A DNA stretch of 64,000 nucleotides. Source: an uncultured Monoglobus sp. (GTDB lineage: Bacteria; Bacillota; Clostridia; Monoglobales; Monoglobaceae). Numbering within the stretch: position 1 is the first letter of the stretch; each line of letters opens with the position of its first letter. Below, piece by piece: positions 9,701 to 20,463 of this stretch. The notes beneath the pieces are model-generated. The model did no database searches. It saw only the letters and a program-made list of their open reading frames with translations, and had not been told where the DNA came from. The translations under genes were made by a program, and so were the position numbers. The stretch spans positions 1-64,000 of the forward strand of contig CANRBF010000005.1 of NCBI GenBank assembly GCA_947628795.1. The letters are read 5' to 3'.

Positions 9701-12700
9701 GATGCGGAAGGTCAGGCGGTTGCAGATCAGTGGGTTACGTCCGTAGCAAATATGTACGTGTATCTGCCGGGATACTATACCGACGAGGCCTGCACAACTC
9801 CGGCTTATCTGACGCTCACATGGAATATAAACTCCAGAGCACAGGCCAAGGATCACGCCGGTGAGCCGTATAAGTATTTCACTACAAGCGGAACATTCTA
9901 TAAGCCCGACGGAAACGGCGGTGCGGAGAAGATTGTCCTTCCAACGATGTACTTTATGCATACCGATTATACAAACTGGTATAAGAATTATTACAAGGAT
10001 TACGCCGGCAAGTATTATATAAACAGCCCCGGAAACGCGAACGATGGAAGAGACGAAACCGGTTATAAGGATGAGTATATCGAAATCAAGGAAGACGGAA
10101 CGCCCGTATATCATGCGTTTGACGGTATCGACCATGAGGTTATATACGTAAGCAGAAGCAGCGATGATCTGTATATTCAAGGCGACCCGACTGTTTATCC
10201 GAACGTTATTTATTTTCTGGATTCTAAATGGTACAGCAATAATGACAACGGAACAAAGAGCAGCGCTCCCGCGGCATACGGTTTCACATGGGCGAACGAC
10301 CAGGGCGCAACATTCACGCAGGCGAGACGTTTCTACGCGCCTAACTCTGCGGTTTACGCCGCCCAGCAGAAGGACGCAGAAGGCAATTGGAATGATCTTA
10401 CTCAGACTGAGCTTTTGCATTATTTCACGACCAGTATGAACTACACCTATCCCGGAAGCGCGGAGTTTGATCCTTCAACATCAGAGGAGAACCCGGCCAA
10501 CGACAAGGATAAGGCGTCTATCGCCGAGATGAAGCAGTATCTGAAGAAATTCGCGTATATCCCCGGCGGCGAGTCTGAGGAATATACCGAGTACAGCTTC
10601 AACGACCCCGGTATCGACTGGGGAATCAGGATCACCAGTGAAGGCGATGTGCTTGTTGATTTTGACGACGATTCAAACGACTTTGTTAAGGTAAATCCGA
10701 AACCGGTATTCGCATATAACGCCACTAATCCGGCGGTCGGCATAAACGGCAGATATCTGAGTACTCTGCTTATCGAGGTGCCCGACCATATCGGCAACGA
10801 TCTCGAGCTCAAGCCGAACGATCCTCCGCAGCCCGCGTATATCACGCTGACATGGGGCGGCGGAAACAGCGCGAATATAATAACGCACTACTTCACCGCA
10901 AGCGGCACAATATATCACAAAGCCGATTCGGAAAGCGCCCACAAGGTCGTATTGAGCAGCACGGAGCGCTTTGTGTGCGACTCGGAGCTTGACGAAGACA
11001 GACAGTATATGACGGAGTTCGCGGGCGAATATTACGCGAACGACGGTTCCGAGTGGCGCATGAAGATCGACGACCAAGGTAAAGTATCTCTCAAGTTCGA
11101 CGAATCGGAGAACAAGGAAGAAAACTACAAGGAAGTTGTAGTCGCTCCGACATTCACCGATAACGCGACATACGGCAAATATGTTTCAAGCATAATTGTT
11201 CCGCTTGAGGGTTGGTACGACAATACCGAGTGCACGCAGGACGCGTCTCTCACGCTCACTCCGTATCTCAGAAATTCGGGCAACGCCGAGGATCAGGAGT
11301 ATCTGAACAACTACTTCACGATCACGGCGAAAACCGTATACAAGCCGGACGAGGACGAAGACGGCGAGCCCGAGCATATGACGGTATCGGCGATAGACCT
11401 CTGCGCGGAGCATGACTATCTGAACGCGCAGCAATGGCTCTCGCAGAACAAGTACGCCGGCACATATCGTCCGCAGATGACAGACAAGTGGTACGCCGTG
11501 ATAGAAGGAGACGACGGACCGGACGGAGACGGAAGCGTATACTTCTATGTTGACAACGGCAAGGACGCCGATGGCAATATTCAGTATAAGAAGATCAAGC
11601 CGCGTGTTACGCTCAGATCGGAGCTTAATGACACGACCCACGTTGCAAGCGGCGTAAGCGGATTTGCCGTAATGTTCCCCAACGCGCGCGCAAATCTGGA
11701 TAATAGATCTATCCAATACATCGAGCAGATGCAGAAGGTAACCTTCGGCGCGACGACGGTCACTAACGGAGCCGCATTGGGCGACGAGACTGCGTATATT
11801 TACGCCGGTGATAGTATGCTCTATGATCCGAAGAAGGATGACGGAACCGATTGGGAAGTTAAAAAGAGCGGCGAGGACGGTTACAACAAGACCTTCACCA
11901 AGCTCTACGCAAATGACAGAGCGTACAGCGAAGAAAATAAGACCAGAGCGCACGAATACTTCAAGCAGTTCGAGGGCACATATTATCTGGATGATCCGAG
12001 TGTGCATCACTATATAAATATTGATGATACCGGCGATATCACATGGGTGCCTGAGGACAATGTTTCGGAGGATCAGACAATATACAGCGCGGATGTGGCG
12101 TTCAACAGCGATAACCTGACGCTCGGCGAGGACGGAATGCATCTGCCCAAGACTGTAAGCGTATTGTACAACGGTTTCAGAAGCAAGGCGAATGATCTGG
12201 ACGATTTAGTAAATCAGTACAGCCCGCTCCAGAGAGGCGATATAACCTGGAACCAATACAACAGAAACGCTACGGAACAGCTGACATATCACACATTTGT
12301 AGGCGGAGCTACACTCTATAAGGACAATAAGGGCACGAATAATGAGTTGCCGCTCACGATAAGCGGAAATAACCGTTATTATAAGACCGATAAGAGCAAC
12401 TACGCATCGGTAATTAAAGACGGCACATATGAAACGGGTGACGGACAGTATAAAATAGAGGTAAAGACAACGGGCGAAAACACAACGTATACGCTCACCA
12501 CACCCGATGACGAAACGTATCCTCTGTCGCCTCTCGGCACAGAAGAGGGCGGCTACTACCTCAGAGGCAAGATAGGCTCGACATGGGTATTCGGTATGTT
12601 CGGCATATACGGCGAAGCGATCGTATCGAACCCCACCGCTCAGATAAGCTATAGGGATAAGGATAACAATGCCGTGGTAATTCCTCCGAACACGACGTTT

Positions 12701-15700
12701 ACCGACTTCGGACCTTCCGAGGAAGGCAGCATAGTTGTCGCGAATCCCGGTCAGACAGTAGACACCGGTACAAAATACGCGCGTTTCTATAAGGCTATGC
12801 ACGATGTTCAGGACGGCGGCACGATCTACCTTACCGATGATTTTGAGATGGGCTATATGGCCGAGCTTGGCAAGAGCGCTGACGGCGAAGTCAAGAAGGT
12901 TACCATCGACGGTCAGGGTCACACGATAACCCGCGCGACTATCGGCGGCGTTACATACACAGGCTCGCTGTTCAAGGTTGACAAGGGCGACGAGTTAACG
13001 ATCAAGAATGTCAAGATCGACGCGGGCGGCTACTGGTACTGGAACAATGATAAGCTTAACCGTCTTATACAGATAAGCGTATACGGAACAAGAGTTTCGG
13101 AGAGAGGCGTATCATGGTACAGCGATGTGTACGCTCACGGCGGAGAGAAGCCTGTTGAGTACGGCAAGAGAGACCCGAACTCAACCATGCTTGATCCTAC
13201 AAAGGATTTGAGCGGACAGAACTTCCCCAGAGAGCCGTATGACCCCAACGGTTACGCGTCGGGCGCGTCTTTGGCGTCGGATATAGGCGCTGACGCGGCG
13301 GAAGGCAAGAATATCACAACCACAGGCAACCTCATTCAGGTAGGCGGCACGGTTAATCTCGAGAACACCGAGATCGGCTACATGAGCACGTATAACGCTG
13401 AGACAGATACCTACGGAAACTATGCGGTATTCGGCGTTACCGACACGGACGCCACGATAAACATGAACGAAGGCACCGATATACATAATCTCGACGCCAA
13501 CAGAGGACAGCTCGTGCGTGACCTGAAGGACAACACGCACATTAATATGACGGGAGCGAAGGTACACGAGTGCCACAGCGCATGGCAGAACGGCGGTCTT
13601 ATGAGCATTGAGAGCAATCATTACCTTACGATCAATGAAGGTACTGATATATATGATATGTATTCATATAACAGCAACGGAAGCGCTATTATGGTTCACG
13701 GCGGCGGTACTTTTACCATGAACGGCGGAAAAATACATCACATTTTCGGCCCCGCGGGTCCGAATAACGGTCACGGTGTTGCGGTTTATCTCCATAACAA
13801 CAGCACATTCATCATGACCGGCGGCGAGATCGCTCACAATATCGCCCACAGCACAAGCACGATCTATCAGTGGAGCAACAACACCAAGATGGAGCTTGAC
13901 GGCGGAAGATTGTATGACAATCTGAATTATTCGTATGGCGGCAACGAAATGGACGGAGTCAACTATGACTACTATTTGAACGGCCAGAACGTATTCGGCC
14001 CGAACATGACGGTTGACGGCGACGTTGTTCTTGACAGCAAGACTTTGACCAACCATGGAACGATGACAGGCTCCCTGGCGGTATTCAGCTATACCGACGG
14101 TGAGAATACCACAACGTTCTCAAACTACGGAAGTGTAGAGGGCGACGTTTATCTCGAAAACGGCGCTAACGTTACAAACGAAACCACAGGAACGATGAAA
14201 GGCAATGTTACGGTTGAGAATTCGGAAGAATACGACACTCCCGGAACCGAGTATTTCGTAAACAAGGGCGAGATCGTCGGAGACCTGACTGTTTCGAACG
14301 ACGCGAAGGTATTCAACAGCGGCCATATTGACGCTAACGTTACCGTAAAGAGCGGCGGCGAGATCGTTCTCGACGGCGGCGGATATATTCAGGGCGACGT
14401 TACACTTTATCCGGGCAGCGAGCTGAGAACAAACGACAACAGCCAGACGGGCAGAGTGGTAGGCAAGCTTACCGTTGAATACAAGGACGAAGCGGACAGA
14501 CAGCGCTTTGAGGATATACTCAGAGACTCGAATATAGAAGCATCGAGCGGAATTGAATATAAACTGCATGAGCACAGCGGCAGAGAAGTACACCGTGATG
14601 CGACATGCTACAGAGAGGGCTACACCTATCTCGACTGCCCGTGCGGAGAGCAGGGTAATTATACGACGATCCCGATGACGCGGCATAACCTGGAGCGCAA
14701 TACGGCTCTTGAGAAAGAGGCTACCTGCACGGAGCCCGCAACGGTAGTATTTGCCTGCACTAACGATGGATGCACATACAGAGAGGTAACAGAATCAGGC
14801 GTGGCGCTCGGACATGAGCCGACTATTGATACTTATGTTGAGCCTACAACTATCAGCGACGGCGCGCTCACGCTGAAGTGCACACGTTGTGATGAATGGC
14901 ATGAGACAGTTAGCGTTCCGATGATCATGATCGGCTCGGAGGGACATCATTTCAGCGAACAACCGACATCGCGGCAAGAGCCCACATGCAGTCAGCCCGG
15001 TCTGTATACGTTCTCATGCGTAGGACCCGACGGAATTGAAGGTAATGGTGATCCGGGCGAATGCGATCAGACGCTGACGATAGAGATCCCCGCAACGCCG
15101 CATAACTTTGATTCGAACGCGGTAGAAATTCCAAACAGCCGCATTGAGCCCGCAGACTGCGTAACGGACGGCGAGTACCAGACGCACAGAGAATGCCGGG
15201 TTTGCGGCGCCGAAGAAGAGGGTTCTGTTGAGACAGTAGTTATACCCGCCGAAGGACATAAATGGGGCGAATGGGTAGTTGACGAGGAACACAGAGGATT
15301 ATGCACAGACGAGACAACTCAGACGCGCACATGCTCGGCATGCGGTGAGCAAGAGACCGAAGTCGCCAGAGGCAAGTCGCACACATGGCAGTCGTACGGC
15401 GACGGAAGCATGGAGAAGTGCGAAGTGTGCGGCATGGTTCTGGGCGGTCTGCACATCAACTATAACTTAAACGGCGGAACCGCTTCGCAAACGTTTATGG
15501 ACGCGATGAAGATGACATACGCTCCCGGAGACGCTGCCTCGATCGGAATCAAACTGTGGCAGCCCACTGACGAGACGGATCCCGACAGCGCCGCAAGCGC
15601 GGGAATAGTAAACGGAAGTTGGACCAAGTACACAGCCCTCGGCAACGCGGTATTCGTTGGCTGGAGCGACGTAGATTGCGGCGCGGAGCCGTTCTACAAC

Positions 15701-18700
15701 GAGGCACCAGAGAACGCGCACTTTATCACAACGATAGACATAACCGAAACGGCTGTGAATGATCCGCAGGTATTCGCGGTTTGGGCGCTTGACAGAAACA
15801 ACAACCGGATAGCGGACTATACCGAAGGCAAGGTATCGCTGGCGTACCAGGCGCTGGGCGGCATAGGCGATGTTCCCGCAGATATGACTGATCTGCTTGT
15901 AGGCGCGAGCTATCCGCTGGTAACCGAGACAAATCTGTACAAGAACGAAGGTAAAGCGATATTCGCGGGGTGGAGTGTAATACCGGAGACTGTGGATATA
16001 CCGGCGACCGGTACAACGTTAGAAAACATAACCGACGCTTACGGCAACCCGGTATCAAAGGTATCGTGGATCGACGCGGACGGACTTGAACAGTCTGTAG
16101 AGCTTGTGACAAGCCCATATACGATCCCGCAGCCGTCCGCAGGAACAAGCTACGTAAATCTTTACGCGGTATACGCCGAGACAGACGACCAGGGTAACGC
16201 CGGATTTGACAGCAACTACCATCATGTAGAATACTACGCGCCCGGCGCGACCGGAAACCGCGACTATGCTATTGACGAGAATGGAAAGTTCTACACATGT
16301 AACGACCATCATTCACCGGGCGAGTTGGCGCCACTTATGACAACGCAGTCGGCGTCCGTAATGATCTACAAACCCGGAGCGGTACTGATAGGCTGGACGC
16401 AGAACGAGGAATGGAACAACGCGGGTCATGCCTTTATCGACAACGAGAATGATGAGACAACCACGCTCTTGACTGAAGTAACCATACCGGATAACGAAAA
16501 CGCCAAGGTATACGCGGTATGGGCGGTAGACTCGAACGCAAACGGTATTCGCGATTACGCCGAGAACAGACTGACGCACACATACAACCTGAACGAGAAC
16601 TTCAGCAACCACACCTCCGACGGCAGCGACATTCCGACGCTTCCATACGAGGACGAGAACGGCGATCCCATCACCGAGGATACGATAAGGATATCCGATG
16701 AGAACAGAGCCAATCGGCCCAACAGACAGGATAATATCCTGCCCGGACATTATGTACCGTTCCCCGGCACGAATGCGGAAAACTCGGAGAATATCAAGTT
16801 CGAGGACAGCAACGTTGTCAAAGAGGCTGAACTGTACCTCGCGGACGGCACGACCCTGTATCACCACTACGCTCAGATAGGCTGGAGCGGATACCCGCAC
16901 AGAGTTTCGCGGAGCCTGACGGATGAGGCCAACTGGATAATCGGATACGACCTCCAGCCGGACACCGACCCCAATAATCTGGGCGGAAAGAAAGATTCTA
17001 ACGGATATCTCGACGCGAACGGTTACTATTACAGAGCTATCGTGGATGAGAGATTTAAAGACGCGTATGTTGTATGGGCGGTTGACGACAACTACAACTA
17101 CATCGCGGACTATCGCGAGACGCCTTACAAGGTGACATTCGACGGCAACGGCTGCGACGAGGAATCGACTATCCCCGAACCCGTTGACAATGTGCTGCCT
17201 CACTCGAATATCACGGTTCCCACGGATGGCGTAACCAAGCAGAACGCGGTTCTGGCAGGCTGGAGCCTTACAAAGCTCGACAGCCCGGCCACGGCAAAAT
17301 CGCAGCTGCCCGAGGATCTCTCGAGCGAGGGAACGCTTATGATCCCCGAGAGAGCGGATGACGATAACAGCACCGAGCTCACCGTTTACGCGGTATGGGC
17401 GGCCGATAACAACAACAACGGAACACCCGATTATGAGGAATCCGCGCCGCCTGTTGAGCCTTCGAGCGAGCCTTCCGGCGAGCCCTCGGCAGAGCCTTCA
17501 ACAGAGCCTTCGGCCGAGCCCTCGAGCGAGCCTTCAACAGAACCTTCGGCTGAGCCCACGACGGCACCCGTCGGACCCACGGCGGAGCCTTCAACAGAGC
17601 CTTCGAGCGAGCCTTCAACAGAACCTTCGGCCGAGCCTTCGACAGAACCTTCGAAGCCCACAACTGAGCCTACGCAGCCCACGGCCGAGCCTTCGAGCGA
17701 GCCTGCGCAGCCCACAGTTGAGCCTTCGAGCGAGCCCGAGCAGCCCACGGCCGAGCCTTCGAGCGAGCCTGAGCAGCCCACGGCCGAGCCTTCGAGCGAG
17801 CCTGCGCAGCCCACGGCTGAGCCTTCGAGCGAGCCTGAGCAGCCCACGGCCGAGCCTTCGAGCGAGCCCGCGCAGCCCACGGCCGAGCCTTCGAGCGAGC
17901 CTGAGCAGCCCACGGCCGAGCCTTCGAGCGAGCCCGAGCAGCCCACGGCTGAGCCCACGGCTGAACCTACGGCTGAGCCTACGGCCGAGCCCACGGCTGA
18001 ACCCACGGCCGAGCCTTCGGTTGAGCCTTCGAGCGAGCCTGCGCAGCCCACAGTTGAGCCTTCGAGCGAGCCTTCGAGCGAACCCACGAACACACCCACG
18101 CCGACTCCCACAAGAAGACCTTCTTCCGGTGGCGGCGGCGGTTACGGCGGCGGCGGTTCCTTCGGAACAGGCGGCGCCACGGCTACGCCTAAACCCACGG
18201 CCACGCCCGATCCGAACGCGACAGCAGCGCCCGGAGCCACAACCGCTCCCGGAGCGCCCGGAGTTCCCACAACAGCTCCCGCTGCGGGAAATCAGGTATT
18301 CGAAGACGTACCCGCTGATTACTGGGCATACAGCTATATTATGGACCTTTACAACATGGGTATCATAAACGGCGAAACTCCCACATTGTTCGTTCCCGAC
18401 GGAAACGTGACAAGAGCAGAGTTTGCCAAGATGGCGGTGCTGCTGTTCGGTCTGACCGCGCAGAGCAGCGAGTCGAAATTCGTTGACGTGACATCGGGCG
18501 ACTGGTTCACGCCCTACGTGATCGCGGCAACCGAGGCTGGAATAGTTTTGGGAACAAGCGAGACGACTTACAGCCCGAACGACAACATCACCCGCGAGCA
18601 GATCGCGGCGATAATCGGCAGAGAAATGAACTGGACATCGAACAATCCGCTTGACTACAGCGACGCGGACACTATAGAAGAGTACGCGCTGCCGTATGTA

Positions 18701-18814
18701 ACAGGCCTTACCGAGCAGGGGATCCTGACCGGAGACAACGGAATGTTCAGACCCAAGGATAATTCCACCAGAGCCGAGGCCGCGGCGATCATCGACAGAG
18801 TGAAGAATCACTAA
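6704..18814 (+). CDS. 4036-residue SLH-anchored modular surface protein
   Basis: The start is set by GGAGG at 6691-6695, eight bases before ATG. Residues 1-30 are a signal peptide ending in VFAAG, followed by an Ala/Glu-rich stretch. Residues about 195-1990 hold about 12 diverged modules of 140-170 residues. Each opens with a pattern like YFKNYxGxY and a W-x-I-x-I-D-E-x-G strand, and most end near DWY or YYT followed by TLTW. Residues about 2025-2600 look like a parallel beta-helix. Residues 2610-2915 carry many CxxC pairs separated by GH-x-W spacers. Residues 2920-3575 contain about five InlB-like repeats (GWS...VWA-D-x-N-x-N-G). A Pro/Glu/Ser linker and a Gly-rich patch lead to three SLH domains (about 3864-4036) for cell-wall attachment. 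No catalytic motif was recognised. An adhesin or S-layer-associated binding role is an inference. Confidence 0.9.
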   Translation: MKAKRILALILSLCMIASALGVGMPVFAAGGDDTAADTAAVLTQDEAAVDQPAEEALTEDEAAPEQAAADEALPDEAQAEEPQAEEPQSEEAQPENSEEPAAIPAIARPGANRFVGLSGEEIIKVFNQTSAGRESLLAGMTDEEWATINATLTEDEKARLDSILAGGEDQPAAISNESGIELASIDGALQLSEATKGYLAAHAGTYVTEKNNYKVGDNTYEGNRWTIEISGDANNPDVKLLYDSQDTGAELTNVSANAQTGVPTNLTFELPDGNGGSKWTTTKDGTAKAQLVFGWNAAGWLSFPNNGVNFWWDQNGDSEKEQYKFSNAVHMYNQTKVKNYFLNYVDTYEINDGSNWKITVDEYGNLKMSDGVEEDNIFLDYVNFGNTAETYDNVSSIVFSSPDWYNAAGTTPYTAITFTWEQLMGVNADGNTNASTRPEGYVRNAFKPNGTVYNQDKSIIKNFRNTITLFTPDKGDYSTEYFKNYQGKYKISEDYGKYYDSLFTGWELEVDENGKVWLTEGGDKKYQAALASVRNEQHLLTTDHEEWRDSVATMYVYLPDYYTDATLVTPAYLTLTWNFLNGNSWKDEGDPTWSFTIGAANLYRAGAEGAAEQFRVPNIYCDHETKYIGKAQNFLANYAGTYHYNYAGTTGEYMTITNEGVVEWYYYDGSTIVKRTPTHYNFANANNANYSYLETDTPSLENQWYVSSVNFTDDNWFATADNTEYTDRVSLTMNFDVAHERFRPNHNNYTVYGAKVGDALGQPLRTYNAYGPGNGGANRESYIRYTKVNEYLGNAPREYTLNDNSGWKITIDENGQPTLTNGDVMTTGNIKVTDVTYTTDATTEYPAVKTGLSSFTFTSSDWYDAKTGTVSYQTFSPAWSHYVATTKPTEGHESGYERYAFSGNMTLYDNTAHESTETGHILKKTQGAAFFTADGGYVDEYFKNYTGEYALASGFGTNYNELFKNWKINIDDMGNVTLDEGTNGIHKPVLNDVNRVQKYDAEGQAVADQWVTSVANMYVYLPGYYTDEACTTPAYLTLTWNINSRAQAKDHAGEPYKYFTTSGTFYKPDGNGGAEKIVLPTMYFMHTDYTNWYKNYYKDYAGKYYINSPGNANDGRDETGYKDEYIEIKEDGTPVYHAFDGIDHEVIYVSRSSDDLYIQGDPTVYPNVIYFLDSKWYSNNDNGTKSSAPAAYGFTWANDQGATFTQARRFYAPNSAVYAAQQKDAEGNWNDLTQTELLHYFTTSMNYTYPGSAEFDPSTSEENPANDKDKASIAEMKQYLKKFAYIPGGESEEYTEYSFNDPGIDWGIRITSEGDVLVDFDDDSNDFVKVNPKPVFAYNATNPAVGINGRYLSTLLIEVPDHIGNDLELKPNDPPQPAYITLTWGGGNSANIITHYFTASGTIYHKADSESAHKVVLSSTERFVCDSELDEDRQYMTEFAGEYYANDGSEWRMKIDDQGKVSLKFDESENKEENYKEVVVAPTFTDNATYGKYVSSIIVPLEGWYDNTECTQDASLTLTPYLRNSGNAEDQEYLNNYFTITAKTVYKPDEDEDGEPEHMTVSAIDLCAEHDYLNAQQWLSQNKYAGTYRPQMTDKWYAVIEGDDGPDGDGSVYFYVDNGKDADGNIQYKKIKPRVTLRSELNDTTHVASGVSGFAVMFPNARANLDNRSIQYIEQMQKVTFGATTVTNGAALGDETAYIYAGDSMLYDPKKDDGTDWEVKKSGEDGYNKTFTKLYANDRAYSEENKTRAHEYFKQFEGTYYLDDPSVHHYINIDDTGDITWVPEDNVSEDQTIYSADVAFNSDNLTLGEDGMHLPKTVSVLYNGFRSKANDLDDLVNQYSPLQRGDITWNQYNRNATEQLTYHTFVGGATLYKDNKGTNNELPLTISGNNRYYKTDKSNYASVIKDGTYETGDGQYKIEVKTTGENTTYTLTTPDDETYPLSPLGTEEGGYYLRGKIGSTWVFGMFGIYGEAIVSNPTAQISYRDKDNNAVVIPPNTTFTDFGPSEEGSIVVANPGQTVDTGTKYARFYKAMHDVQDGGTIYLTDDFEMGYMAELGKSADGEVKKVTIDGQGHTITRATIGGVTYTGSLFKVDKGDELTIKNVKIDAGGYWYWNNDKLNRLIQISVYGTRVSERGVSWYSDVYAHGGEKPVEYGKRDPNSTMLDPTKDLSGQNFPREPYDPNGYASGASLASDIGADAAEGKNITTTGNLIQVGGTVNLENTEIGYMSTYNAETDTYGNYAVFGVTDTDATINMNEGTDIHNLDANRGQLVRDLKDNTHINMTGAKVHECHSAWQNGGLMSIESNHYLTINEGTDIYDMYSYNSNGSAIMVHGGGTFTMNGGKIHHIFGPAGPNNGHGVAVYLHNNSTFIMTGGEIAHNIAHSTSTIYQWSNNTKMELDGGRLYDNLNYSYGGNEMDGVNYDYYLNGQNVFGPNMTVDGDVVLDSKTLTNHGTMTGSLAVFSYTDGENTTTFSNYGSVEGDVYLENGANVTNETTGTMKGNVTVENSEEYDTPGTEYFVNKGEIVGDLTVSNDAKVFNSGHIDANVTVKSGGEIVLDGGGYIQGDVTLYPGSELRTNDNSQTGRVVGKLTVEYKDEADRQRFEDILRDSNIEASSGIEYKLHEHSGREVHRDATCYREGYTYLDCPCGEQGNYTTIPMTRHNLERNTALEKEATCTEPATVVFACTNDGCTYREVTESGVALGHEPTIDTYVEPTTISDGALTLKCTRCDEWHETVSVPMIMIGSEGHHFSEQPTSRQEPTCSQPGLYTFSCVGPDGIEGNGDPGECDQTLTIEIPATPHNFDSNAVEIPNSRIEPADCVTDGEYQTHRECRVCGAEEEGSVETVVIPAEGHKWGEWVVDEEHRGLCTDETTQTRTCSACGEQETEVARGKSHTWQSYGDGSMEKCEVCGMVLGGLHINYNLNGGTASQTFMDAMKMTYAPGDAASIGIKLWQPTDETDPDSAASAGIVNGSWTKYTALGNAVFVGWSDVDCGAEPFYNEAPENAHFITTIDITETAVNDPQVFAVWALDRNNNRIADYTEGKVSLAYQALGGIGDVPADMTDLLVGASYPLVTETNLYKNEGKAIFAGWSVIPETVDIPATGTTLENITDAYGNPVSKVSWIDADGLEQSVELVTSPYTIPQPSAGTSYVNLYAVYAETDDQGNAGFDSNYHHVEYYAPGATGNRDYAIDENGKFYTCNDHHSPGELAPLMTTQSASVMIYKPGAVLIGWTQNEEWNNAGHAFIDNENDETTTLLTEVTIPDNENAKVYAVWAVDSNANGIRDYAENRLTHTYNLNENFSNHTSDGSDIPTLPYEDENGDPITEDTIRISDENRANRPNRQDNILPGHYVPFPGTNAENSENIKFEDSNVVKEAELYLADGTTLYHHYAQIGWSGYPHRVSRSLTDEANWIIGYDLQPDTDPNNLGGKKDSNGYLDANGYYYRAIVDERFKDAYVVWAVDDNYNYIADYRETPYKVTFDGNGCDEESTIPEPVDNVLPHSNITVPTDGVTKQNAVLAGWSLTKLDSPATAKSQLPEDLSSEGTLMIPERADDDNSTELTVYAVWAADNNNNGTPDYEESAPPVEPSSEPSGEPSAEPSTEPSAEPSSEPSTEPSAEPTTAPVGPTAEPSTEPSSEPSTEPSAEPSTEPSKPTTEPTQPTAEPSSEPAQPTVEPSSEPEQPTAEPSSEPEQPTAEPSSEPAQPTAEPSSEPEQPTAEPSSEPAQPTAEPSSEPEQPTAEPSSEPEQPTAEPTAEPTAEPTAEPTAEPTAEPSVEPSSEPAQPTVEPSSEPSSEPTNTPTPTPTRRPSSGGGGGYGGGGSFGTGGATATPKPTATPDPNATAAPGATTAPGAPGVPTTAPAAGNQVFEDVPADYWAYSYIMDLYNMGIINGETPTLFVPDGNVTRAEFAKMAVLLFGLTAQSSESKFVDVTSGDWFTPYVIAATEAGIVLGTSETTYSPNDNITREQIAAIIGREMNWTSNNPLDYSDADTIEEYALPYVTGLTEQGILTGDNGMFRPKDNSTRAEAAAIIDRVKNH
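17678..18013 (+). repeat. 33-bp and 12-bp coding tandem repeats in the linker
   Basis: Eight 33-bp units (17678-17941) encode PTAEPSSEP followed by AQ or EQ. Then come six 12-bp units encoding PTAE. This is the rod-like linker between the InlB-like repeats and the SLH domains. Confidence 0.92.
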
Positions 18815-18821
18815 GATATAA

Positions 18822-18857
18822 AATCTCTCCCCCGATCTTCGGGGGGAGATTTTTTTG
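18822..18857 (+). terminator. intrinsic terminator after the surface protein gene
   Basis: Stem aatctctcccccga paired with tcggggggagatt, followed by seven T, starting eight bases after the stop codon. Confidence 0.92.
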
Positions 18858-18871
18858 TGCGAAAAATAAGG

Positions 18872-19148
18872 ACGCGTTCCCACCTCCGTCAGGCTTCGCC
18901 TGCCATCTCCTCCCGGGAGGAGGCTTTAAATAGGCGCCCCTCGGGGATAATCAGCAAGCTTGCTTGCGGGTTCAAAGCTATCTTTCAAAATTGCTTGCAA
19001 TTTTGACCAAGAGCTTCATTAGAGCTGTCGCCGAAGGCGACTGAGGGGGGAGATGATCCTATTCACTATTTGCTAATTACTAATCGCTACGTTCGTAGGG
19101 CGGATGCCCACATCCGACCGGCGGCTTGCTCACAAGCCGCCCCTGCGA
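18872..19148. repeat. intergenic palindromic repeat element, locus B
   Basis: Non-coding. It has a hairpin unit with tip caggcttcgcctg (18890-18902), an about 80-base inserted module (18942-19022), then a unit with tip gtcgccgaaggcgac (19027-19041), attag/cactatt-like words and a closing gggcggatg palindrome. The inserted module recurs in opposite orientation in locus C. Confidence 0.85.
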
Positions 19149-19176
19149 AAATCCAAAAATTTTTTTAAATTTCCTC

Positions 19177-19205
19177 TTGACATACATATTCCGCAGTGGT
19201 AAAAT
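19177..19205 (+). promoter_or_regulatory. sigma-A promoter of the carAB unit
   Basis: TTGACA at 19177-19182 and TAAAAT at 19200-19205 with a 17-base spacer. Transcription would begin near 19212, giving a leader of about 170 bases before carA. Confidence 0.85.
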
Positions 19206-19237
19206 AATAAAAATGCTTGAAAGAGGAAGTGATTAAA

Positions 19238-19324
19238 TTGCGATTTTGTACCATACGCCGTTTGATCAATTCCTGTTTTTCATTTTCAGGGGTAACCTAT
19301 TTTCAAAAACAAGATAATTATTAA
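19238..19324 (+). CDS. candidate 28-codon leader peptide before carA
   Basis: A short frame starting with TTG and preceded by an agaggaag ribosome-binding-like sequence (19222-19229) runs to a TAA that directly abuts a terminator hairpin. The peptide begins MRFCTIRRL, with three Arg codons in the first eight, two of them adjacent. A leader ORF ending at an intrinsic terminator is the layout of translation-coupled attenuation. Carbamoyl phosphate feeds both arginine and pyrimidine synthesis, so an arginine or ribosome-stalling signal is conceivable. Whether the peptide is made is unknown, and the TTG start is the weak point. Confidence 0.35.
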   Translation: MRFCTIRRLINSCFSFSGVTYFQKQDNY

Positions 19325-19361
19325 GGACATTGAGGTCATTATTCTCAATTGTCCTTTTATT
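19325..19361 (+). terminator. attenuator-type terminator in the carA leader
   Basis: ggacattgag pairs with ctcaattgtcc (one bulged base), followed by ttttatttt. It lies between the promoter and carA, so it must be read through for expression. The left arm (ttgaggtcat) nearly duplicates the carA ribosome binding site region (ttgaggtgat, 19371-19380). The right arm, ctcaa, could therefore pair with either one, which suggests alternative structures. Confidence 0.65.
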
Positions 19362-19383
19362 TTAACATATTTGAGGTGATCGT

Positions 19384-20463
19384 ATGCAGACAAGCAAGCC
19401 CGCGAGGCTTATACTTGAGAACGGAGCCGAGTTTTGCGGAACGGCGTTCGGGTATATTCATGACACGGTGGGCGAGGTGGTGTTCACCACCAACATGACG
19501 GGGTATCAGGAAACGCTGACCGACCCGTCGTTTTGCGGCCAGATAGTGGTTATGACATATCCGCTTATCGGAAACTACGGCGTGAATTTTGAGGATATGG
19601 AGGCGGACGCGCCCGCGCTGAGCGCCTTTGTGGTGCGCGAGATGTGCGACTATCCCAGCAATTTCAGGACCGAAATGGATCTGGACGGATTTCTGCGCCA
19701 GAACAGGATAGTCGGCCTTCAGGGGATCGACACCCGCGCCCTGACCCGCATGATACGCGAAAGCGGCTGCATGAGGGGAATTATAACGACCAAGGAGCTG
19801 AGCGATGGCGCGGTGAAAAAGAAGCTTGACTCTCTCGACAACAGCGACGTGATAAGCCGCGTGTCCTGCAAAAAGTCCTACAAAATAAAGGGCAAGGGCA
19901 CAAAGATAGCGTTTATTGACATGGGCTGCAAGGCGGGCATACTGCGCGACCTCAAAAGCCGCGGCTGCGAGATCACGGTGTTCCCGTATAACGCGAAGCC
20001 CAAGGAGATCTTAAAGTCAAAGCCCGATCTTGTGTTTATCTCAAACGGCCCCGGCGACCCAAAGGACGTGCCCGAGACGGTCGAGACCGTAAAGGAGCTT
20101 ATCGGCAAGGCGCCGCTCTGCGGCATCTGCATGGGGCACCAGATAATCGGCATGGCTCTGGGCTGTTCCACCGAAAAGCTGAAGTTCGGGCACCACGGCG
20201 GAAACCACCCGGTCAAGAACCTCGAGACCGGGCGGGTGTATATATCGTCGCAGAACCATAACTACATTTTGTCCGACTATCCCGAGGGCGTCGAGGAGCT
20301 TTACGTCAATGTCAACGACGGCACCTGCGAGGGAATAAAGCACAAAGAGCTGCCTATCCGCAGCGTGCAGTTCCACCCCGAGGCGTCGCCCGGCCCGCTG
20401 GACACCGGATTTATATTTGACGACTTTTTGACGCTTGTGAAAGGAGGCGGCGAGAATGCCTAA
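19384..20463 (+). CDS. carA: carbamoyl-phosphate synthase small (glutaminase) subunit
   Basis: 359 residues, the normal length. It releases ammonia from glutamine and passes it to CarB to make carbamoyl phosphate for pyrimidine and arginine synthesis. The N-terminal domain carries [14 protein letters not shown]. The C-terminal class I glutamine amidotransferase domain has the nucleophile Cys in GICMGHQI and the catalytic His and Glu in [10 protein letters not shown]. The ATG follows a GAGGTGAT site by six bases. The gene overlaps carB by eight bases, so the two are translationally coupled. Expression is probably controlled in the leader described upstream. Confidence 0.97.
   Translation: MQTSKPARLILENGAEFCGTAFGYIHDTVGEVVFTTNMTGYQETLTDPSFCGQIVVMTYPLIGNYGVNFEDMEADAPALSAFVVREMCDYPSNFRTEMDLDGFLRQNRIVGLQGIDTRALTRMIRESGCMRGIITTKELSDGAVKKKLDSLDNSDVISRVSCKKSYKIKGKGTKIAFIDMGCKAGILRDLKSRGCEITVFPYNAKPKEILKSKPDLVFISNGPGDPKDVPETVETVKELIGKAPLCGICMGHQIIGMALGCSTEKLKFGHHGGNHPVKNLETGRVYISSQNHNYILSDYPEGVEELYVNVNDGTCEGIKHKELPIRSVQFHPEASPGPLDTGFIFDDFLTLVKGGGENA

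Noticed and set aside
8825-10420. 531-codon open frame antisense to the 4036-residue protein
   Set aside because: Its translation lacks domains or a ribosome binding site; the plus-strand frame has clear repeats. It is a shadow caused by codon bias.
16313-17203. 296-codon open frame antisense to the InlB-like repeats
   Set aside because: Shadow frame over a repetitive coding region, without a start signal.
17431-18111. Glycine/serine-rich antisense frame of 226 codons
   Set aside because: It is the complement of the Pro/Glu/Ser linker repeats and keeps open only because those repeats lack stops in that frame.
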